Assembly: GCF_000980815.1 (NCBI RefSeq)
Contig: NZ_CP011311.1
Span: 788,571 to 852,570, forward strand
Length of the DNA: 64,000 nucleotides
From: Corynebacterium camporealensis
GTDB taxonomy: Bacteria; Actinomycetota; Actinomycetes; Mycobacteriales; Mycobacteriaceae
Direction: 5' to 3'
This document shows positions 53,028-61,382 of the stretch, piece by piece. Within the stretch, counting starts at the first letter, position 1. Every line of letters starts with the position of its first letter. Under the pieces are notes generated by a model. It was given only the letters and a program-made list of their open reading frames with translations, searched no databases and was not told the origin of the DNA. The position numbers and the translations under genes were made by a program.

Positions 53028-54154
53028 CCATAAGGTCGCAGCCCCCAGTACGGAAACACCGCCTTCGTCGTCTGCGTTAACGCAGCGTGCGGGCAACTGG
53101 TGATGATGTTCTGGGGGCCAAATTCGTTGAGCACATCCAGGTCAACGCCTTCATCACCAATCGTCTTGCTGCCCTCCCACCCGGAAGGCATTGTGCTGTT
53201 TGCCGGCAGTTCGACCTCCGCTGCAGCCGCAATTACTTGAACCCACGCACGGGCCACAGAATCCATGCGGTAGCCACCGCCGCCCAGGGCAATCCAGCGA
53301 TCTTCAGCGAGCTTCTTCGCCCACGCTGCTACCGAACGGTATGCCAGCGCCATGGCATCCAGTGATAAGTCCAGGTCGGCCAGGGGATCGGCCTTATGCG
53401 GGTCAGAACCATGCTGCGAGACCAGCACTTGAGGTTTGAATTGGCGCAGCAGCGGCGGAATCAACGCGTGAATGGCCTGGAGCCATTCGGTATCAGTGGT
53501 GTTGCGGGGTAGTGCCAGGTTCACAGCGGTGCCTTGGGCACGCTCGCCACCAATCTCGTGCGCGAAGCCAGTACCGGGGAAGAGATACAACCCCGACTCA
53601 TGAATCGAGATCGTCAGCACGCGCGGGTCATCCCAGAAGATGCTTTCCACACCGTCGCCATGGTGGGCATCCAAATCTAGGTAGGCCACGCGTTCGGCAC
53701 CATTGTCGAGCATCCACTGAATCGCCACGGCCGCATCGTTGTACATGCAAAAGCCAGTCATGCTGTCGCGGAAGGAATGATGCAGCCCACCCGCCAGGTT
53801 CACCGCGACGTTGGTGTCACCCGTCCATACCGCCTGTGCAGCTTGCAGGGTGGCACCAGCGATGTAGGCAGCAGCCGTCGATAATCCATGCGCCGCGGGG
53901 TTGTCCTCCGTGCCAATGCCATATCGGGCGCTGGGTACCTCCGCACGCGTGGCGTCGACGTAGTCCGGGGTATGCACCAAGGTCAGTTCCGAGGTACGCG
54001 CAGGGCGGGGCTTGACGACGTCGAACTCGGACAGCAGCCCAAAATAATCCGCCAGCCCCATGGCGTGCTGAAAGCGGCCTGGTCCCATGGGATGCGTATC
54101 GCCCAAGGAGTAGCGACGCATCTCCGTGGAGCTAAATAACAGTGGTGTGTTCAC
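53024..54154 (-). CDS. AcuC-type protein deacetylase (class I HDAC fold)
   Basis: 376 residues. Catalytic His pair in GGLHHSF, zinc site DLDAHHGDGVES, Asp in QHGSDPHKADPL and GGGGYRMD at the end. AcuC in Bacillus deacetylates and reactivates acetyl-CoA synthetase. It is 17 nt downstream of the Pat-like acyltransferase gene on the same strand and inside a cluster containing an acyl-CoA synthetase with an acylatable lysine, so a reversible on/off control of that enzyme is likely. Confidence 0.9.
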   Translation of the reverse strand: MNTPLLFSSTEMRRYSLGDTHPMGPGRFQHAMGLADYFGLLSEFDVVKPRPARTSELTLVHTPDYVDATRAEVPSARYGIGTEDNPAAHGLSTAAAYIAGATLQAAQAVWTGDTNVAVNLAGGLHHSFRDSMTGFCMYNDAAVAIQWMLDNGAERVAYLDLDAHHGDGVESIFWDDPRVLTISIHESGLYLFPGTGFAHEIGGERAQGTAVNLALPRNTTDTEWLQAIHALIPPLLRQFKPQVLVSQHGSDPHKADPLADLDLSLDAMALAYRSVAAWAKKLAEDRWIALGGGGYRMDSVARAWVQVIAAAAEVELPANSTMPSGWEGSKTIGDEGVDLDVLNEFGPQNIITSCPHAALTQTTKAVFPYWGLRPYG

Positions 54155-54171
54155 AGCAGGGTCTTTTCTGT

Positions 54172-56727
54172 TTAAGAAATGCTTCGGGCTAAAGGATCGC
54201 GGTACTTATCCAGCGGTGCGATGCGCATGCGCGCACCCACCACGTGGGTTTGCTCGACGGCCACGATGACCGGGGTGAGCTCGATATCGACAATCGCCGC
54301 GAAGTCATCTTTGAGCTGCGAGAGGCGAGTGACAATATCCTCAATGCCTTCCAGATTGGAGGCCTTGGTGCCCTGGTAGCCGCTGAGCAGGTCATGGGCT
54401 TTCAGCTCCGAGAGCATCGGTTCGATATCACCGGGGCGCAGTGGCGGAACGCGCCAGACCTGGTCATCGAGCAAGTCTGAGGTCAATCCGGAAATACCGG
54501 CGGAGACCATCGGGCCGATGACCGGATCCTCGACTGCCCGGATGGTCAGCGATGGGCCAGAGGTGACGGTGCGCTGCACGACGGGTTCGAGGATTTCTGG
54601 ATCTGAGCCCAGGTGCAGGTCTTCAACGAGTTCTTCGATGGTGTGCCAGGCTTGTTCCATCGCTGACGGGGTAGTGATGTGGCGGAAGACCGTTGGTAAT
54701 TCAGAACGGCCGCGCACAATCGGGCTGGCGCACTTGAGCACGGCATCCCAGCCGGTTTCTTCGCCGGCCTTTTTGGCATCGTCAAGCGTTGGCGCTGCCG
54801 TCCACGGGACGATGTTGATGCCGTAGGCCTCCAGGATGCGGGTGCATTCGACATCGTCAGCCCAGCGTCCCTGAGGGGAGTCTTTGAGGATGGCTGCGAT
54901 TTCTTCTTCAACCGCCTGCTTGTTGCCAGAGACCGGCTCGTCTTCGGGCTTGGGGCGCGCTTGCTGACGACGCTCCTCGTTGTGCAGAATTTCAGCCAAC
55001 GCTTCCAACGCATCCGCGTAGGTGGCAAAGATGGGCAACTGGCCCATCTCTTCCGGGCCCTCATTGTTTGTCGCGGGCAGGTTAAAGCCAATGTAGGAGG
55101 CAATCAGGGGAGTATCGGTCGTCGAAGCAGCCAGCCTGTCCAGCTCCGGATGCAGATTCGCAATCAAAGGATTACCGAATTCCACCACGGCACACAGCAC
55201 CGCATCGATATTCGGGTCCTCAAGGCTGGTGCGGATTTGGTCGGGAAGGTCTTGCTGCGGATTCGCACTCATCGGTTGTGGATGAGGCTTCAACCCGAAG
55301 CGCTCGGCGGCAGCGGCCATCTGGTCACTTAGACCCGCAGAGTTGGAAATCAATGCGACGTTGGGGCCCTGCACGAGTGGCTGGCGTGCAAGCAATTGCG
55401 CGATATCGAACATCGTCTCGCGACGGTTGACCACCATCACGCCGGTGCTGCGGATAACGCTGTCGAGCACCTTCGGGCTTTTCGCGTGCACGCCGGAATC
55501 GATGCTCTCGCGGGCTGAGGTCAGTGCACGCGAAGGGATGAAAATGATGACGTGCTTTTCTAGTGCCAGGCGGCGCAGAATGCGGAAGAACTTACGCGGG
55601 TTACCAATCGCATCCAGCGACAAGAGGCAGATGTTGGTGTCTTCGTCGACGCTCCAAAACTGCATGACGTCGTTGCCGCTGACATCGGCGAAAGAGCCCA
55701 CGGCCAGGAAATTCGAGATACCACATCCGCGCGAAATAGCGCGGGAAAGAACCAAGGTGGCCACGCCCGCGGATTGCGTAAAGATACCGATGTGCCCCTG
55801 ACGCGGCAGCGGTCCCGGCGTCAGATTGAGTGGGGTATGGGTGTTGATAATGCCCAGTGCTGCCGGGCCGAGCGCGCGCAGGCCCACATCGCGGGCGTGC
55901 AGCACCGTCGCGCGCGCAGCTTCCGGATCGAGTGGTGGGTTGTGCGCGCGGGCAAGGAAGATCACGCCGTTGGCATCGAGTTCGGCAGCTTTGTCGAGCA
56001 CCTCTTGATAATCGACTTGGTCATAATCGCAGACGATGACATCGCAGCTGGCATCCGCGGCATCGACGGTGTCGTAGTAGGCGGCGCCATCGACAGTCGG
56101 CAGCGCTGGTGTTCCAATCACTGCGACCTTCTCTGAGCGCATCAAGCGGCCAATGGAATTGGCTTCCGCGCGCAGCTCGCGGCGTTCCATGACGTCGCGG
56201 GACTTTTCGTTCGGGGCGATGGAAAAGTCGACGACGATGTAGCCATCGGCAAGCTCTGGATGCACCGAATAACCAGCACGGATAAAGACTTGGACCATCT
56301 GTCGGTTCTGGGTGAGCATCTCCGCGTAAAAACGCGAGATTTCGCCTTCGCGACCAATCTCGGCTAAGTGCTCGAGCAGGATATTGCCCACGCCTTTGGA
56401 GTGGTGGGAGTCCTGCACCAGGAAGGACACGTCGGCGACCCGGTCGGGGAGGAACTGCGGGATGAGGTCATAACCGGCAACTGCGACGATGTCGTTGCGC
56501 TCGACCATCACGAGCGTGACTTTGTCGTGGTCCTTGGTGTCCATCCAGCGCTTCCAGTCGTCGTCGGTCAGCGTGGGGTGCGTGCCGAAGAAGCGAAGGT
56601 ACTTGGATTGCTCAGAAACCCGGCCGAAGAACGCTTCGATGGCGTCGCGGTCCTCGGGGCGAATGGCGCGCAGGGTGGCAATGTCGCCGTCATTGAGAAT
56701 GACATCGGCTTCCCATTTCTGGTCCAT
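54172..56727 (-). CDS. Pat-like protein lysine acyltransferase (GNAT fused to NDP-forming acyl-CoA synthetase domains)
   Basis: 851 residues. The N-terminal ~170 residues are a GNAT domain (DSHHSKGVGNILLEHLAEIG as acetyl-CoA loop). CoA-binding (from ~200, KVAVIGTPALP), ligase CoA and ATP-grasp domains (~640-851) follow. In active acyl-CoA synthetases of this type a phospho-His sits in an SHTG-like site. By my alignment that position is Asp410 (ESIDSGVHA), so the ligase half is probably inactive and regulatory, as in Salmonella Pat/E. coli PatZ, although the GNAT is N-terminal here. ATG 56727 was preferred to a longer frame. Confidence 0.85.
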   Translation of the reverse strand: MDQKWEADVILNDGDIATLRAIRPEDRDAIEAFFGRVSEQSKYLRFFGTHPTLTDDDWKRWMDTKDHDKVTLVMVERNDIVAVAGYDLIPQFLPDRVADVSFLVQDSHHSKGVGNILLEHLAEIGREGEISRFYAEMLTQNRQMVQVFIRAGYSVHPELADGYIVVDFSIAPNEKSRDVMERRELRAEANSIGRLMRSEKVAVIGTPALPTVDGAAYYDTVDAADASCDVIVCDYDQVDYQEVLDKAAELDANGVIFLARAHNPPLDPEAARATVLHARDVGLRALGPAALGIINTHTPLNLTPGPLPRQGHIGIFTQSAGVATLVLSRAISRGCGISNFLAVGSFADVSGNDVMQFWSVDEDTNICLLSLDAIGNPRKFFRILRRLALEKHVIIFIPSRALTSARESIDSGVHAKSPKVLDSVIRSTGVMVVNRRETMFDIAQLLARQPLVQGPNVALISNSAGLSDQMAAAAERFGLKPHPQPMSANPQQDLPDQIRTSLEDPNIDAVLCAVVEFGNPLIANLHPELDRLAASTTDTPLIASYIGFNLPATNNEGPEEMGQLPIFATYADALEALAEILHNEERRQQARPKPEDEPVSGNKQAVEEEIAAILKDSPQGRWADDVECTRILEAYGINIVPWTAAPTLDDAKKAGEETGWDAVLKCASPIVRGRSELPTVFRHITTPSAMEQAWHTIEELVEDLHLGSDPEILEPVVQRTVTSGPSLTIRAVEDPVIGPMVSAGISGLTSDLLDDQVWRVPPLRPGDIEPMLSELKAHDLLSGYQGTKASNLEGIEDIVTRLSQLKDDFAAIVDIELTPVIVAVEQTHVVGARMRIAPLDKYRDPLARSIS

Positions 56728-56774
56728 GTCTGGCTCACTTTCGCTGGTTAGGGGAGCGTTTCTACAGATTCTAA

Positions 56775-56853
56775 GGGAGTAAACAGCGTTCACCCCTCCG
56801 GCGAATCTCATCGTCGCATGTCGCGCAGTACATAGCGGGGGTAAATAGTGTTC
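56775..56853. promoter_or_regulatory. 17-bp imperfect direct repeat between the pat-like gene and mmsA
   Basis: GGGAGTAAACAGCGTTC (56775-56791) and GGGGGTAAATAGTGTTC (56837-56853) differ by three transitions only and start 62 bp apart, about six helical turns. They lie in the 211-bp divergent promoter region. GGGGGT and the nearby ACCCCT also fit the loose RamA motif of C. glutamicum. Confidence 0.5.
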
Positions 56854-56938
56854 CTGACCCTATTTCGAATGACTTGTGATGTGAGTCTCTATATCGTTTC
56901 TGGCAAGACAAAGATTCACAACGAGAAGGGATCACACG

Positions 56939-58456
56939 ATGTCACCGATTAAGCACTACGTCGACGGCAAGGCCTGGGAGGGTACCTCCACTGCGACCCA
57001 GCCGGTACTCAACCCATCCACTGGCCAGGAGCAGGCCGAGGTTCTGCTGGCTAGCAAGGACGATGTCGATGCAGTCATCGCCTCCGCGGAGAAGGCCCAG
57101 CCGGGTTGGGCAGCTCAGAACCCGCAAAAGCGCGTTCGCGTGATTATGGAGTGGATCCGCCTCATTCACAAGAATATGGATGAGCTCGCTGAGACCCTGT
57201 CGCTGCAGCACGGCAAGACCTTCGAGGACGCCAAGGGCGACGTTCAGCGCGGCGTCGACGTCCTGGAGTTCTGCCTGGGCGCCCCGCACCAGCTCAAGGG
57301 CGAGTACTCCACCGGCGTTGGCCGCGGCATTGATACTTACTCCTTGCGTCAGCCGCTCGGCGTTGTCGCTGGCATTACCCCGTTTAACTTCCCGGCCATG
57401 ATTCCGCTGTGGAAGGCTGGCCCGGCACTGGCTTCTGGTAACGCATTCGTGCTGAAGCCTTCTGAGCGCGACCCTTCCGTTCCGGTTCGCCTGGCTGAGC
57501 TCTTCCTGGAAGCTGGCGGTCCAGAAGGCGTCTTTAACGTCGTGCACGGCGGCAAGGATGCCGTGGATGCCATCCTCGATTCCGACACCATCCGCGCCGT
57601 CGGCTTCGTTGGCTCCACGCCGATTGCGCAGTACATTTACACCCGCTGCGCCGAGACCGGCAAGCGCGCACAGTGCTTCGGTGGTGCCAAGAACCACGCT
57701 ATTGTGCTGCCGGATGCTGACATCGACGCCACTGCCGATGCCCTCGTTGGCGCCGCCTTCGGCTCCGCCGGTGAGCGCTGCATGGCACTCTCCGTCGTCG
57801 TTCCGGTTGGCCAGGAAACTGCAGACCGCCTGCGCGAGGCACTCAAGGAGCGCATCCCGTCGCTGAAGGTCGGCCACAGCCTGGACCCAGAAGCAGACTA
57901 CGGCCCGCTGGTCACCCAGGACGCCAAGGACCGCGTCGAGCGACTCATCGGCGAAGGCGTCGATGCCGGTGCCGACTTGGTCTGCGACGGCCGCGAGCTC
58001 GACATGAGCAGCGCTGAGTTCAAGGGCGATTCCCTGGCAGAAGGCTTCTTCTCCGGTCCGAGCTTCTTCGACCACGTCACCCCGGACATGAGCATCTACA
58101 CCGAAGAAATCTTCGGCCCGGTGCTTGCCATGGTTCGTGCAGAAACCCTGGAAGAGGCCATTTCCTACCCGAACGACCACGTATACGGCAACGGCGTCGC
58201 AATCTTCACCCAGCAGGGTGGTGCAGCCCGCGACTTCGCTACTGCCATCAACGTCGGCATGGTCGGCATCAACGTTCCGATTCCGGTTCCGATTGCCTAC
58301 CACACCTTCGGCGGCTGGAAGGCTTCCGGCTTCGGCGACCTGAACCAGCACGGCCCGGACGCATTCCGTTTCTACACCAAGACCAAGACTGTGACCTCTC
58401 GCTGGCCAGATGATTCCAGCACCGGTCCGCAGTTCACCATGCCGGTCATGAATTAA
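56939..58456 (+). CDS. Methylmalonate-semialdehyde dehydrogenase (acylating) MmsA
   Basis: 505 residues, ALDH fold. Catalytic Cys in AFGSAGERCMALS, cofactor residues in ITPFNFPAMIPLWK, and the MmsA-type ending MNVPIPVPIAYHTFGGWK (written here as VPIPVPIAYHTFGG). It converts methylmalonate semialdehyde plus CoA to propionyl-CoA, the last valine-specific step; myo-inositol catabolism uses the same enzyme, but no iol genes are here. ATG 56939 has GAGAAGGG upstream. mmsB follows after 11 nt. Confidence 0.92.
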   Translation: MSPIKHYVDGKAWEGTSTATQPVLNPSTGQEQAEVLLASKDDVDAVIASAEKAQPGWAAQNPQKRVRVIMEWIRLIHKNMDELAETLSLQHGKTFEDAKGDVQRGVDVLEFCLGAPHQLKGEYSTGVGRGIDTYSLRQPLGVVAGITPFNFPAMIPLWKAGPALASGNAFVLKPSERDPSVPVRLAELFLEAGGPEGVFNVVHGGKDAVDAILDSDTIRAVGFVGSTPIAQYIYTRCAETGKRAQCFGGAKNHAIVLPDADIDATADALVGAAFGSAGERCMALSVVVPVGQETADRLREALKERIPSLKVGHSLDPEADYGPLVTQDAKDRVERLIGEGVDAGADLVCDGRELDMSSAEFKGDSLAEGFFSGPSFFDHVTPDMSIYTEEIFGPVLAMVRAETLEEAISYPNDHVYGNGVAIFTQQGGAARDFATAINVGMVGINVPIPVPIAYHTFGGWKASGFGDLNQHGPDAFRFYTKTKTVTSRWPDDSSTGPQFTMPVMN

Positions 58457-58467
58457 GGAGGCACATC

Positions 58468-59349
58468 ATGAGCAACATCGCATTTATTGGATTGGGCAAC
58501 ATGGGCGGCCCGATGGCTGCCAACCTGGTCGAGGCAGGCCACACCGTTCGCGGCTTCGACGTCGTACCGGAGGCCTGCGAGGCAGCAGAAGCAAACGGCA
58601 TCACCGTCGTCGACAGCGCACCAGAGGCGGCGAAGGGCAGCGAGATTGTCTTTACCAGCCTTCCTAACGGCGCACTCGTCGCGCAGACCCTGCACTCCGT
58701 CATCGAGGAAGACCCCGCTCCGCGCCTGTTTATCGATGTCTCCACCATCGCTGTGGCAGAAGCCCGCGATATCGCCGATGAGGTCCGCGCAGCTGGCTCG
58801 AACTTCATCGACGCACCGGTCTCCGGCGGCATCAGCGGCGCAAAGGCAGGCACCCTGGCCTTTATGGTCGGCGGCGATGCAGAGCGCTTCGAAGAAGCAA
58901 AGCCGCTTTTCGATGTCCTCGGCAAGTCCGCCACCCACTGCGGCCAAATCGGTAACGGCCAGGCAGTCAAGGCCTGCAACAACATGATTCTGGCAGTCCA
59001 GCAGATTGCACTGGCTGAGGCCATGGTTCTCGGTGAGCGCCTGGGCCTGGATCACCAGGCATTCTTCGACGTGGTCTCCAACGCCACCGGCAATTCCTGG
59101 TCGCTGTCCGTCAACGCACCGGTACCAGAGGTCGTCCCGGATTCCCCGGCCAACAACGACTTCAAGCCTGGTTTCTCTTCCGCGCTGATGCTCAAGGACC
59201 TCAAGCTAGCCTTGGCTTCTGCTGAAGAAACCGCCACCGACACGGTGCTGGGCCGCATCGCGGAGGAGCAGTACGAAAGCTTCGTCCACGACGGCCACGG
59301 TGGACTGGACTTCTCCGCGATTATCAACGAAGTCCGCAGCAAGCACTAG
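58468..59349 (+). CDS. 3-hydroxyisobutyrate dehydrogenase MmsB
   Basis: 293 residues. NAD loop FIGLGNMGGPMAANL, substrate motif DAPVSGGISGAKAGTL and catalytic Lys in GNGQAVKACNNM are the family marks. It oxidises 3-hydroxyisobutyrate to methylmalonate semialdehyde for MmsA. AAGGAGG precedes the ATG. The stop is shared (CTAG) with the convergent TetR gene. Confidence 0.93.
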   Translation: MSNIAFIGLGNMGGPMAANLVEAGHTVRGFDVVPEACEAAEANGITVVDSAPEAAKGSEIVFTSLPNGALVAQTLHSVIEEDPAPRLFIDVSTIAVAEARDIADEVRAAGSNFIDAPVSGGISGAKAGTLAFMVGGDAERFEEAKPLFDVLGKSATHCGQIGNGQAVKACNNMILAVQQIALAEAMVLGERLGLDHQAFFDVVSNATGNSWSLSVNAPVPEVVPDSPANNDFKPGFSSALMLKDLKLALASAEETATDTVLGRIAEEQYESFVHDGHGGLDFSAIINEVRSKH

Positions 59350-59912
59350 CTGTCACCATCAATGATGGCTTGCAGGCGAGGTGCGTAGTAGGCGATAAGT
59401 TCGTCTCTGTCGTACTTCTCAAAGTCGGTGTCCCCGAAGCGGCGCATAAAGGACAGCCCCATCAACAGCGAGAGCGCAGCCTGTGCTCGCAGCCGGGGGC
59501 TGGGGTTCGCTTCGGGGGCTTCGCGTTGGATACGGTCCTGAAGAACCAAAGCTAGGTCAGCTTTAATGCGCTTTCCGATGTCTTCCAAACTCTCCGAATC
59601 ACCCGCCGCAATCGAGATTGTGCGCGCCATCGAATAAGGAGCGTTGTAGGGAGCAGTCAGCGTCTCTTCCACCGCGGCATAGCCAATGCGCTCAAAAGGC
59701 CCACCAAACAAGGCCTTGCAGGAGTCAGTGAAGTCAATCGTTGCGGCAAAAAGTTGGCCCTTGGAGCCAAAATGCTTGACGACGAGCGCCACGGACACCC
59801 CAGCAGACTTCGCGATGTCCTTCATCGAGACCTGGCTAAACGTGTACTCACTGAAGAGTTTGCGCGCACACTCCAGGATTCTTTCTTTGGCCGTGCCTTC
59901 CATACCGCTCAT
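59346..59912 (-). CDS. TetR family regulator next to the GntP permease
   Basis: 188 residues. Helix-turn-helix: FSQVSMKDIAKSAGVSVALVVKHF (first ~50 residues); helical effector domain after that. I chose ATG 59912 because TACTAT lies exactly 7 nt upstream, implying a leaderless mRNA; ATG 59903 is an alternative. It is divergent from the GntP-family permease gene and convergent with mmsB, so it probably controls one or both. A perfect 12-bp palindrome covers its start. Confidence 0.85.
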   Translation of the reverse strand: MSGMEGTAKERILECARKLFSEYTFSQVSMKDIAKSAGVSVALVVKHFGSKGQLFAATIDFTDSCKALFGGPFERIGYAAVEETLTAPYNAPYSMARTISIAAGDSESLEDIGKRIKADLALVLQDRIQREAPEANPSPRLRAQAALSLLMGLSFMRRFGDTDFEKYDRDELIAYYAPRLQAIIDGDS

Positions 59913-59919
59913 GCATGAG
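59908..59919. promoter_or_regulatory. Palindrome over the TetR start, possible autoregulatory operator
   Basis: CTCATGCATGAG is a perfect 12-bp palindrome spanning the inferred transcription and translation start of the TetR gene, 54 nt from the permease start. The probable -10 (TACTAT on the minus strand, 59920-59925) is directly adjacent. Confidence 0.45.
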
Positions 59920-59972
59920 ATAGTAGCCGGTTCCCACAGCCTGCAAGCCCGGTTTATCAAAGGAGAAAAATT

Positions 59973-61382
59973 ATGGCTGTGGCCTTATTCGGAATTATCT
60001 TCTCTTTGGCTTTCTTGGTGTTCTTTGCTTATCGCGGGCACTCCGTGGTCGTTGTGGCACCGTTGGCAGCACTTATCGCCGCGGTCTTTTCCGGCGAGCC
60101 ACTCATGGCCACCTATACCCAAATCTTCATGCCGGCCTTGGCAGACTTCGTGGCCCAATATTTCCCGCTCTTTTTATGCGGCGCCATCTTCGGCTATCTC
60201 ATGACCACCACGGGTCTGGCCCGCCAGCTTGCACATGGCATTACCGCACTGTTCGGCCCTAAGCGAGCTTTGCTCTCCACCGTCATCGCGACTGCCTTGC
60301 TCACTTATGGCGGCGTATCCGCCTGGGTGGTGGCCTTTACCGTGGTTCCCATCGCCAAGGCGCTCTTCCACGAAGCCCAAATTCCGAAGCGACTGATGCC
60401 TGGTGCCATCGCGTTGGGTACGGTCACCTTCGCACTGGCAGCGCTTCCGGGCTCGCCGCAGATTCACAACGCGATTCCGACGCGCTACTTCGGAACCAAC
60501 GTCTATGCCGCTCCTGTCTTCGGCCTGGTTGCAGCGCTGCTCATGCTGATTGCTGGCGTGCTGTGGCTGGAATACCGCGTCAAGCAACTGCGCGCGAAAG
60601 GCGAGGGCATCGATGAGCACACGCCTGACGATGACGACGAGGCCGCACCCGGTGCCACCAAAGTCGAAACCCGCAAGGATGTTGCCGTCCAAGGATTGCA
60701 GGGCTTTGCACCCATTGCGGTCGTTATCGCCGTGAACTTCGGCGTCGTCTTCGGCGCACCGCGACTGTGGAACACCGACTACCTCGCCACCGAGAAATTC
60801 GGTGAAACCAACCTGGATGGAGTCATGGGCGTGTGGTCACCCACGATCGCTCTGGCAACCGCCATCGTGGTTCTCATCTTGATGTTCCCGTCGCGAGTGA
60901 AGAAGTCCGTCAAGGAAATCACCGAAGGCGCTAAGAACGCCATCCTGCCGTGCCTGACCACTGCATCTGAGGTCGGCTTCGGTGCTGTTGTCGCAGCAAC
61001 TGCCGTCTTTGCCCTAGTCAAAGAAAACATGCTGGGCATTAGCGATAACGCGCTGATTGTTTCCATCGTGTCGACCGCCGTGATTTCCGGTATTACCGGT
61101 TCTTCCTCTGGGGGTCTGTCCATCACGATGGAAACCCTGGGCACGCAGCTGGCAGACCTCGCCAACGCCCAAAACATCGATCCAGAAATCATGCACCGCG
61201 TGACCGCAATGGCCTCGGTAAGCTTTGACTCGCTGCCGCACAACGGCGCCATTTTGACCATGCTGATGGTCTGCGGTCTCACTCACCGCCAGTCCTACAA
61301 GGACATCGCCGTCGTCACGATTATCGTGCCACTATCCGTGATGGCCTTGATGCTGGGCGGCTGGGCGATTATTGGCAGCTAG
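59973..61382 (+). CDS. GntP family permease
   Basis: 469 residues, ~12 hydrophobic helices with a hydrophilic acidic loop at ~205-230 (HTPDDDDEAAPG). The family marks FGPKRALLSTVIATALLTYGGVS (first half) and SSSGGLSITMETLG, FDSLPHNGAI (second half) are those of GntP/HbbP-like proton symporters for gluconate and hydroxyacids. Given mmsB next door, 3-hydroxyisobutyrate or 3-hydroxybutyrate is the likely substrate. AAAGGAG precedes the ATG. The stop is shared (CTAG) with convergent prfC. Confidence 0.85.
   Translation: MAVALFGIIFSLAFLVFFAYRGHSVVVVAPLAALIAAVFSGEPLMATYTQIFMPALADFVAQYFPLFLCGAIFGYLMTTTGLARQLAHGITALFGPKRALLSTVIATALLTYGGVSAWVVAFTVVPIAKALFHEAQIPKRLMPGAIALGTVTFALAALPGSPQIHNAIPTRYFGTNVYAAPVFGLVAALLMLIAGVLWLEYRVKQLRAKGEGIDEHTPDDDDEAAPGATKVETRKDVAVQGLQGFAPIAVVIAVNFGVVFGAPRLWNTDYLATEKFGETNLDGVMGVWSPTIALATAIVVLILMFPSRVKKSVKEITEGAKNAILPCLTTASEVGFGAVVAATAVFALVKENMLGISDNALIVSIVSTAVISGITGSSSGGLSITMETLGTQLADLANAQNIDPEIMHRVTAMASVSFDSLPHNGAILTMLMVCGLTHRQSYKDIAVVTIIVPLSVMALMLGGWAIIGS

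Noticed and set aside
56942..58351. Long minus-strand frame opposite mmsA
   Set aside because: Shadow of mmsA, which has intact catalytic motifs and a Shine-Dalgarno. Similar shadows at 21122-22273 and 25799-27088 were rejected for the same reason.
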